A stretch of DNA of 11,104 nt from Frankiales bacterium (GTDB lineage: Bacteria; Actinomycetota; Actinomycetes; Mycobacteriales; SCTD01), in NCBI GenBank assembly GCA_025965495.1, contig JAOPWW010000115.1, positions 1 through 11,104 of the forward strand, in the 5' to 3' direction. Position numbers and translations under genes: made by a program. This document shows, piece after piece, positions 1 to 5,399 of the stretch; within the stretch, counting starts at the first letter, position 1; every line of letters starts with the position of its first letter. The notes under the pieces were generated by a model that ran no database searches, was not told the DNA's origin, and saw only the letters and a program-made list of their open reading frames with translations.

Positions 1-661
1 GGGTCGTGCGCCCGGACCGGGAGGCACGGGCCGGCGCCAGCCGCGCGGGCAGCACGGGCGGGGTGGACGTCACCGCGACAGGGGACGCCGCGTCGCGGTC
101 ACCGACAGACGTCGCCGCACTCGCTGCAGCAGGAGGTGCAGCAGAAGGTGCAGCAGGAGCTGCAGGTGCTGCCGGCGTCGGCACGCTCTCACGAGCAGGC
201 GCAGCAGCCGGCCGACGCGAGCGGACCCGGCGGAGCAGCCGCTCGGTCGGACGGGGCACGGGCGTCGTCGGTGGCGCGACCTCGTCGAGCACCTCCTCCT
301 CAGCGCTGAGGCGTTGCCGGGGCAGCGGAAGAGCGTCCGGGGCGAGTGCCGGCACCAGTGAGCGGGTGACACCGACCACCAGGCCGCGAGGTGCGTCGCG
401 CCGCAGCTCGTGACCGAGCGGGGCGAGCGCGCGCGGCAGTGACCGCTGCGTCGCGAGGGTGCGGGTGAAGCCGACGCCGGCGTCCCAGGCGAGGGGCCGA
501 ACGAGCAGCGGCATGAGCGGAGCGAGGTCGCGCCACTCCGCCCGCGCCGCGGTGGCTCGCGAGGGTGCGGGCGGAGCAGCTGGCCCGGTCAGGACGACCT
601 CGGGGACCGGCGCGACCTCCTCGGCCGGACGGCGGAGCAGGGCGTCCTTCAGCCGTCCCAC
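1..661 (-). CDS. eCIS-associated conserved hypothetical protein, 3' end beyond window
   Basis: Reading the minus strand from GTG 661 gives an open frame of 220 codons with no stop up to the window edge. The start is well supported: GGGAGGT lies 8 nt upstream (670-676), inside the end of the DUF6760-like gene, and the two genes overlap by about 13 bp, so they are probably translationally coupled. The product begins MGRLKDALLRRPAEEV. Residues about 40-100 form a compact non-repetitive segment containing EWRDLAPLMPLLVRPLAW and LAPLGHELRRDAPRGLVVG. After that comes a Glu-rich stretch and a long Pro/Ala linker with a period-four AAPx pattern encoded by a 12-bp tandem repeat. In actinobacterial eCIS operons a poorly characterised protein often sits between the DUF6760 gene and the LysM and spike genes, and the PLGH-x-DAP pattern resembles that group from memory. 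No enzymatic motif or membrane segment is seen. Function unknown; a baseplate or tube-associated accessory part is an inference. Confidence 0.72.
   Translation of the reverse strand, partial: MGRLKDALLRRPAEEVAPVPEVVLTGPAAPPAPSRATAARAEWRDLAPLMPLLVRPLAWDAGVGFTRTLATQRSLPRALAPLGHELRRDAPRGLVVGVTRSLVPALAPDALPLPRQRLSAEEEVLDEVAPPTTPVPRPTERLLRRVRSRRPAAAPARESVPTPAAPAAPAAPSAAPPAAASAATSVGDRDAASPVAVTSTPPVLPARLAPARASRSGRTT
126..173. repeat. 12-bp tandem repeat coding a Pro/Ala linker
   Basis: Four consecutive 12-bp units follow the pattern GCAGCAGGAGGT, with one or two changes in units 2 and 3 and a more diverged fourth unit. On the minus strand, in the frame of the partial gene starting at 661, they encode alternating Ala-Ala-Pro/Ser units. 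The 12-bp period keeps the reading frame, so copy number could vary without breaking the protein. It probably forms a flexible extended linker between two domains. Confidence 0.7.
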
Positions 662-822
662 GCCTGCTCACCTCCCGCTGCTGCCGTGTTCAGTCGACCG
701 ATGTGCTGGATGAACTGCTGACGCAGCGGGTGCTCGAGGTCGAGGATGTCCGCGAGCGGCCAGTGGAAGTGGTAGGCGACGTACGCGACCTCCTCGAGCA
801 GGCGGTCGGTCGCGTACGTCAG
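649..822 (-). CDS. DUF6760-like small eCIS protein, apparent CTG start
   Basis: The frame encodes 57 residues beginning (M)TYATDRLLEEVAYVAYHFHW and containing PLADILDLEHPLRQQFIQHI. This matches the DUF6760 pattern as I know it: a short (about 50-60 residue) protein with xTYxxxRLxEEVAYVAYHFHW at its N-terminus, usually encoded just after the tail-assembly gene in eCIS operons. No ATG, GTG or TTG lies in frame at a suitable place; the only fit is CTG 822-820, overlapping the TGA of the upstream gene as CTGA. A G-rich run (825-831, preceded by A at 832) gives an AGGGGG-type ribosome site next to it. The alternative is a one-base error in that seven-G run: one extra G would fuse this protein to the upstream one. 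Standard gene callers would miss it for lack of a normal start. The fold is probably all-helical; a role in tube or baseplate assembly is inferred from position. Confidence 0.75.
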   Translation of the reverse strand: MTYATDRLLEEVAYVAYHFHWPLADILDLEHPLRQQFIQHIGRLNTAAAGGEQAWDG

Positions 823-1277
823 GACCCCCCCTGGCCGCTCCCGGCGACGTCGACCGTGAACTCGTGCTCGCAGGACGGGCAGCTGACGAGGGCCTGGGTG
901 TGACCCTCCTGGTTGACCCGTCGGTAGAGGTCCTGCAGGAACGCCAGGTCCACCGCGAACAGCCCTTCGACGACCCGCGGGTCGACGACGTCGAGGCTGC
1001 CCAGCCGCTCCACCACGCGGGCGAGCAGCAGGACCGTCAGGTACGCCTCGTTCTGCTGCACCCGGGGGTCGCGGAGGGGGGCGATCTCGTCGCGAGCGGT
1101 CGCGAGGCGCATGACGCCCTCGCGGTGCAGGCGACCGTCCTCGTCCACGTACCCCCGGGGCAGCACGAAGGAGAACTCCGTGCTGAGGCCCTCCTGCGGA
1201 CCCTGCGGCTGCTGCGTGCTCGGCTCGGGGAGCCGTGGCGGCAGCAGCGCCGACGGTCCTCGCACGGTCCGCTCCAC
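819..1277 (-). CDS. eCIS tail assembly protein with CxxC motif
   Basis: The product has 152 residues. After a Pro/Gln-rich N-terminus of about 30 residues comes STEFSFVLPRGYVDEDGRLH, then REGVMRLATARDEIAPLRDP, a helical core (NEAYLTVLLLARVVERLG, GLFAVDLAFLQDLYRRVN), and a C-terminal CPSCEHEFTVDV with one CxxC pair that may bind metal. This is the conserved protein that follows the tube gene in many eCIS and some phage-tail clusters, often annotated as a phage tail assembly protein. An assembly or baseplate-adaptor role follows from family context, not from the sequence itself. It starts 6 nt after the tube stop. GTG 1277 is the outermost start but has no ribosome site; GTG 1265 (codon 5) has GGAG 6 nt upstream and could be the true start. 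Its TGA overlaps the CTG of the DUF6760-like gene, which suggests coupled translation. The family is clear; the start is uncertain by four codons. Confidence 0.87.
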   Translation of the reverse strand: MERTVRGPSALLPPRLPEPSTQQPQGPQEGLSTEFSFVLPRGYVDEDGRLHREGVMRLATARDEIAPLRDPRVQQNEAYLTVLLLARVVERLGSLDVVDPRVVEGLFAVDLAFLQDLYRRVNQEGHTQALVSCPSCEHEFTVDVAGSGQGGS

Positions 1278-1283
1278 GGGTGC

Positions 1284-1763
1284 CTAGAAGCCGTTCTTGC
1301 CCTTGAGGCTGAAGCCCTCGTGCTCGATCGTGAGGGTCTCCATGAGGGCGTCGGTGCCTGCCGCGTCGAGGTCGCCGAGCGACCACCCCGACGGGAACGC
1401 GTTGCGGAACTCGTAGCGCTTGCTCTCGCTGCCGTCCGCGTTGTACAGGATGATCGTGATGTTCTTGCGGGCCTTGGCCATGTTCCCGTCGATCGCGTCC
1501 TGGATCCAGGTCCACATGGAGTCGTCGAGGATCAGGCCGCGGGTGCAGGTGAGCTTCCCGGGCTTGACCCCGCCGGCGTTCACCGACTTCATGATCGACG
1601 TCTTGCCGCCCTTGATCGTGTGCTGCATCTCCACGACGTTGAGCTCCAGGCTGATGCCGGAGATCGTCTTGAAGGCCGCGAGCGACGTGCCGCTCGCGTC
1701 GAGGTACCAGGTGGTGACGGCGACGTTCTGGACCGGGTTCATACCGACGGCGGGCGTGGTCAT
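1284..1763 (-). CDS. Contractile injection system tail tube protein (T4 gp19-like, Afp1/Afp5 type)
   Basis: The 159-residue product has the length and pattern of eCIS and T4 gp19-like tube subunits. The opening is GMNPVQNVAVTTWYLDASG, followed by FKTISGISLELNVVEMQHTI, KSVNAGGVKPGKLTCTRGLI, the segment MWTWIQDAIDGN, KNITIILYNADGSESKRYEF, WSLGDLDAAGTDALMETLTI and the C-terminal EHEGFSLKGKNGF. Known subunits of this family fold as a beta-barrel with one long helix and stack as hexameric rings to form the inner tube that is driven into the target. The ATG start at 1763 has GAGGAG 7 nt upstream. It lies 28 nt after the sheath stop, so the two are probably co-transcribed. Many eCIS carry two or three tube paralogs; only one is visible here, and any second copy would have to lie left of the window. 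Confidence 0.96.
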   Translation of the reverse strand: MTTPAVGMNPVQNVAVTTWYLDASGTSLAAFKTISGISLELNVVEMQHTIKGGKTSIMKSVNAGGVKPGKLTCTRGLILDDSMWTWIQDAIDGNMAKARKNITIILYNADGSESKRYEFRNAFPSGWSLGDLDAAGTDALMETLTIEHEGFSLKGKNGF

Positions 1764-1791
1764 GCGCGTGCTCCTCGGGCGTAGGGGGTGG

Positions 1792-3345
1792 TCACTCGGA
1801 GACCGACGCCGTGCCGGTCGGCAGGCTGGCCAGGCGGAAGACGACGAACTCGGCCGGCTTGACGGCGGCCAGGCCGATCTCGGTGGTCACGAGACCTGCC
1901 TCGATGTGCTCCGAGGGGTTGGTCTCGTGGGTGCAGCGGACGTAGTACGCCTCGTCGGGGGAGGAGCCGAACAGCGCGCCGGACTGCCAGAGCCGGTACA
2001 GGAAGGCGTTGACCTCGCGGGAGATGCGGGCCCACAGGTCGCGGTCGTTCGGCTCGAAGACGACCCAGTCCATCGAGCCGAGCAGCGAGTCCTCGACGAA
2101 GGAGAACAGCCGCCGCACGTTGATGTAGCGCCAGCCCGGGTCGCTCGACAGGGTGCGCGCACCCCAGACCCGGATGCCCCGGCCCGGGAACGACTTGATG
2201 ACGTTGACGCCGATCGGGTTGAGCTGGTCGTGCTCGCCGCGCGTGAGGCTGGCCTCGACGTCGACGACGCCCCGCAGCACCTCGTTGGCGGGGGCCTTGT
2301 GCACGCCGCGCTCGGCGTCGCTGCGGCTCCACATGCCGGCGAGGTGGCCCGACGGCGGCACGAAGATGTTGCGGCCCGAGAGGGGGTCGAACACCTTGAC
2401 CTGCGGCCAGTACAGCGCGGCGTACTTGCTGTCGTAGCCGGCGACGTCGGTGCGCCAGTCCTTGATCTGCTGGGCGCCCAGCCCGGGCGGCGGGTCCAGG
2501 ATCGCCATGCGGTCGCCCATGAGCTCGCAGTGGTTGATGATCCCGAGCTGCACCGCCTTGAAGCCCTCGAGGTCGATGGCGCCCTTCTGCAGCGCGGCGA
2601 CCAGGTCCGGCACGGCGACCATGGTGATGTCCTCGAGCGTCTCGAGGACGCCGAAGCCGGTGCGGTCTGCGGCCGAGCCGACGTAGTCGTCCGGGCCGAC
2701 GGCGGCCTGCGCCGGGATCAGTGCCGACGCGGGGGTCGCGAGCGGGGTGCTGCCCGGCGCGAGCTTCTCGATCGTCCCGGTCTTGGCGACCTCCTCGATC
2801 TTGATCAGCTTCGACTGGGCGTTGACCGTGGTGACGACGTTGGTCTTGCCGCGCTTGGTGGTCAGGCCCTCGAAGGTCTCCACCGGCTCGCCGCCGCGGC
2901 GCACGACGACCGTGTAGGTCTCGTCGCCGCCCTCGGCCGCAGGAGTCGGGTTGACGTCGACGCTGAGCGTGCTCCCGGCGTCTCCCGCCTCGAGGGCTCG
3001 GACCGCGTAGGCCGGCGTCTTGTCGGTGCCGGTCAGCTCGGCCGCGGCCGCCGGCAGGGCCGCGGGCTCGGCCTTCGCGGCCGCTGCCCCGACCCGCACC
3101 ACGTAGCAGGTGGACCCGCCGTTGGTGAAGAAGCCGTAGACGGCGTGCGCCAGGTAGCTGCCCTCGACGAACTCGCCGAAGGTCTTGCAGAACTGGGTCC
3201 AGTTGGTGACGAGCACGGGTGTGTCGAACGGTCCGGTGGCCGCCAGGCCCACGAACGCGGCGATCGAGGTGCTGACGCCCTCGATCGGCCGTGCTGCGGG
3301 CGGCAGCTCCTCGACGAACACGCCCGGAGACAGGTACTGCGGCAT
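1792..3345 (-). CDS. Contractile injection system tail sheath protein (Afp2-4/Pvc2-4 type)
   Basis: The product is a 517-residue phage tail sheath family protein. The N-terminus MPQYLSPGVFVEELPPAARP and the next segment GVSTSIAAFVGLAATGPFDT are typical of eCIS sheaths, as is NWTQFCKTFGEF. Residues about 85-230 form a less conserved Ala/Thr/Val-rich insertion, probably the surface-exposed domain. The conserved C-terminal half includes PPSGHLAGMWSRSDAERGVH, RGIRVWGARTLSSDP, YINVRRLFSFVEDSLL and NDRDLWARISREVNAFL, and ends near AVKPAEFVVFRLASL, the strand-forming region that links neighbouring subunits in known sheaths. Its contraction drives the inner tube outward. The ATG start at 3345 has GAGGGGG (3351-3357) 5 nt upstream. 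It is the first gene of the leftward operon and divergent from the ATPase. Only one sheath gene is visible, against three in the Afp and PVC clusters. Confidence 0.97.
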   Translation of the reverse strand: MPQYLSPGVFVEELPPAARPIEGVSTSIAAFVGLAATGPFDTPVLVTNWTQFCKTFGEFVEGSYLAHAVYGFFTNGGSTCYVVRVGAAAAKAEPAALPAAAAELTGTDKTPAYAVRALEAGDAGSTLSVDVNPTPAAEGGDETYTVVVRRGGEPVETFEGLTTKRGKTNVVTTVNAQSKLIKIEEVAKTGTIEKLAPGSTPLATPASALIPAQAAVGPDDYVGSAADRTGFGVLETLEDITMVAVPDLVAALQKGAIDLEGFKAVQLGIINHCELMGDRMAILDPPPGLGAQQIKDWRTDVAGYDSKYAALYWPQVKVFDPLSGRNIFVPPSGHLAGMWSRSDAERGVHKAPANEVLRGVVDVEASLTRGEHDQLNPIGVNVIKSFPGRGIRVWGARTLSSDPGWRYINVRRLFSFVEDSLLGSMDWVVFEPNDRDLWARISREVNAFLYRLWQSGALFGSSPDEAYYVRCTHETNPSEHIEAGLVTTEIGLAAVKPAEFVVFRLASLPTGTASVSE

Positions 3346-3350
3346 TGCGG

Positions 3351-3357
3351 CCCCCTC
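3351..3357 (-). promoter_or_regulatory. Ribosome binding site of the sheath gene
   Basis: On the minus strand GAGGGGG lies 5 nt before the ATG at 3345. It supports this start and suggests strong initiation for the most abundant structural protein of the particle. Confidence 0.7.
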
Positions 3358-3438
3358 GGGATGGCTGGTGTGAGGGCAGCCTGGCCGTGGTCCCGGCCCT
3401 GCGGGAGTCCGCGCAGGTGCACGCAGAGGCCGGAGAGG

Positions 3439-3454
3439 CTGCCCCGAGGGGCAG
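3439..3454. promoter_or_regulatory. 16-bp dyad CTGCCCC-GA-GGGGCAG, candidate operator (copy 1)
   Basis: This is a perfect inverted repeat with 7-bp arms and a 2-bp centre in the 154-bp divergent region between sheath and ATPase. It lies 93 nt from the sheath start and 45 nt from the ATPase start. A second dyad with the same outer arms (CTGCCC...GGGCAG) is in the other divergent region at 9415-9430 with nearly the same spacing. The repeated location and geometry suggest a binding site for a shared regulator. The sequence shows the dyad; its function is inferred. Confidence 0.55.
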
Positions 3455-3456
3455 GC

Positions 3457-3490
3457 CTCCCGCGCCGTCCAGGACTCCGCGGCGCGGGAG
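3457..3490 (+). promoter_or_regulatory. 11-bp inverted repeat enclosing the ATPase ribosome site
   Basis: CTCCCGCGCCG (3457-3467) is perfectly complementary to CGGCGCGGGAG (3480-3490), with a 12-nt loop between. The right arm ends in GGGAG, the best ribosome-site candidate for the GTG at 3500, 9 nt further on. In the ATPase mRNA this stem would hide that site and could lower translation or allow control through RNA structure. It could instead act at the DNA level as a dyad next to the 3439-3454 element. Confidence 0.5.
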
Positions 3491-3499
3491 CGTGCAGGG

Positions 3500-5395
3500 G
3501 TGCTGGACGAGGCTCCCGGTCAGACCGCGGTGGACGCTCCCGCGCGGCCGTCCGTCTCCAGCGTCCTGCAGCTGGTGGACGCGGCCCTCGAACGCGGCGG
3601 GAGTGCGGTGCGCCTCGGCGCCCTCGAGCTGCCGGACCGCTGGCCCGAGCGGTGGTCGGTCCTGGCGGACCGCTTCGGCCTCGGCCACGGCGAGGAGGAG
3701 CTGCTCCTGCTCGCCCTGCTGCCGGTCCTCGACCCGCAGGCCGTCGTCGCGCTGCAGCTGCTCGACGACGACGACGGCGACGGGCGGGTCGGCCCTGCGG
3801 TGGCCGCCCGCGTCCTGTGCCACCTCCCTGCCTGGCGCCTCACCGCCCTGCTGCTCCCGTGGTCGCCGCTGCGCGCCGGTGGCCTCGTGCACGTGGGCCC
3901 GTCCGGGAGGGGCGACCTGCTCGTCGACGAGCAGGTCGTCGCCTTCCTGCTGGGCCGTCCGGGGCTGCCGCTCGTCCTGTCGGGTGCGCTGGTGACCGAG
4001 CTGCCGTCGGACCCGCGCGAGCTCGCCGTCGACGTGGCGCGGGCCCTCGTCGAGACCGGTGCGGTCCACCTGCACGAGGTGCACGGGGCCGGGGGCCGAG
4101 CGCTCGCGGCCACCGCGCTGGACCTGCTCGACCGGCGGGCCGTCGTGCTCGACGTCGACCGGGTCGACGCTGCGGCCCAGCTCGGGGTGCTCCGCAGTGC
4201 GGTCCTGCAGGCCCGGCTGCGGGACGCCGGGCTCGTCGTCGGCCCCTGGGAGTCACTGGCCGAGCCGGCGGCGGCCGACGCCTGCCTGCTGGCCAGCGGC
4301 CGCCTCGTCCTCACCCACGGGGCTCAGGGGTGGGAGGACGGGCGCAGCTGTCGAAGGCCGGTCGAGCTCGTCGTGCCCCCGCTGGACGCCGCAGCGCGGC
4401 GGAGCCTCGTGGAGGCCGTGCTCGAGGGGTGGGACCACGAGCAGGACGAGCCGCTCGTGCTGCTCGCCGTCGACGCGCTGGCCGGGTTGGAGGCCGAGCA
4501 GCTGACGGCGGCGCTGGGGGCGGTGCTGCAGGGCGGTGCCTCGCCGTCGTCGGCGGGGCGCGACCTGCTCGAAGCAGCCCGGCGCGTGGCCGAGCGCGCC
4601 GTCAGGGGCGTGGCACGCGTCGTCGTCAGCGACGAGCGGCTCGACGACGTGGTGGCGGTCCCGGCGGTGCGGCGTGCGCTGCGGGCCGTGGTCGACCGGG
4701 CGCGGCACCGGGAGCGCGTGCTCGACGACTGGGGGCTGGGGGACGTCGTGCGGACGCGGCGCGGGACGACGGCCCTGCTGACCGGGCCTCCCGGCACGGG
4801 CAAGACGATGAGCGCACGGGCCGTGGCCGGGGAGCTGGGTCGCCCGCTGTGGGTCGTGGACCTGTCGACCGTCCTCGACAAGTACATCGGGGAGACGGAG
4901 AAGCGGCTCGAGCGCGTGTTCGACGCGGTCGACCGGGCGAGCGGCGTCCTGCTCGTGGACGAGGCCGATGCGCTGTTCGGGAAGCGCGGCGCGGTGAGCG
5001 ACGCCCGCGACCGCTTCGCCAACAGCGGGGTCAGCTACCTCCTGCAGCGCATGGAGGTCTTCACCGGGACGCTGCTGCTGACCACCAACATGCAGGGCAA
5101 CCTGGACGAGGCGTTCCTGCGCCGCCTCGACGAGGTCATCGTCCTCGACCTCCCCGACGCGCACGAGCGTCGGCTGCTCTGGCAGCGGCACCTGGTGCCG
5201 GGACTCCCGCTGGGCGAGGCGGTGGACCTCGACGTCCTCGCGTCGCTCCCGCTGACCGGCGGGGACGTGCGCAACAGCGTGGTCTCCGCCGCCTGCGTCG
5301 CCGCTGCCGGCGGGGGGTCGGTGACGACGGCGATGCTGGTCGAGGCCGGTCAGCAGGAGCTGCGCAAGCAGGGCCGGCTGAGCTTCGGCGCCTGA
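3500..5395 (+). CDS. AAA+ ATPase of the eCIS (Afp15/Pvc15 type)
   Basis: The product has 631 residues. Residues 1-390 form the variable N-terminal region seen in this family, rich in Leu, Ala, Val, Asp and Arg. The AAA+ module follows: Walker A GPPGTGKT at about 429-436, the pore-region segment STVLDKYIGETEKRLERVFD, Walker B VLLVDEADALF at about 483-493 (D487, E488), a sensor-1 stretch LLLTTNMQGNLDEAFLRRLD with likely arginine fingers R541/R542, and a C-terminal lid domain. All catalytic residues look intact, so ATP hydrolysis is expected. Such ATPases are standard in eCIS clusters and are thought to act in particle assembly or sheath recycling; the precise role is not settled. The GTG start at 3500 has only a distant GGGAG, held in an inverted repeat; GTG 3530 is an alternative. 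The gene stands alone, divergent from the sheath and convergent with the 843-residue gene (4 nt apart). Confidence 0.95.
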   Translation: MLDEAPGQTAVDAPARPSVSSVLQLVDAALERGGSAVRLGALELPDRWPERWSVLADRFGLGHGEEELLLLALLPVLDPQAVVALQLLDDDDGDGRVGPAVAARVLCHLPAWRLTALLLPWSPLRAGGLVHVGPSGRGDLLVDEQVVAFLLGRPGLPLVLSGALVTELPSDPRELAVDVARALVETGAVHLHEVHGAGGRALAATALDLLDRRAVVLDVDRVDAAAQLGVLRSAVLQARLRDAGLVVGPWESLAEPAAADACLLASGRLVLTHGAQGWEDGRSCRRPVELVVPPLDAAARRSLVEAVLEGWDHEQDEPLVLLAVDALAGLEAEQLTAALGAVLQGGASPSSAGRDLLEAARRVAERAVRGVARVVVSDERLDDVVAVPAVRRALRAVVDRARHRERVLDDWGLGDVVRTRRGTTALLTGPPGTGKTMSARAVAGELGRPLWVVDLSTVLDKYIGETEKRLERVFDAVDRASGVLLVDEADALFGKRGAVSDARDRFANSGVSYLLQRMEVFTGTLLLTTNMQGNLDEAFLRRLDEVIVLDLPDAHERRLLWQRHLVPGLPLGEAVDLDVLASLPLTGGDVRNSVVSAACVAAAGGGSVTTAMLVEAGQQELRKQGRLSFGA

Positions 5396-5399
5396 CCGC

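Noticed and set aside
300..671. A 123-residue minus-strand frame (and another at 70-372)
   Set aside because: Both overlap the better-supported GTG 661 frame, which has an ideal ribosome site and a normal protein composition. These frames are Arg/Ser/Pro-rich shadows.
1760..4084. A 774-codon minus-strand frame over the sheath and ATPase
   Set aside because: It lies in a different frame from the sheath and antisense to the ATPase, has Arg-rich composition and no domain, and spans the divergent promoter.
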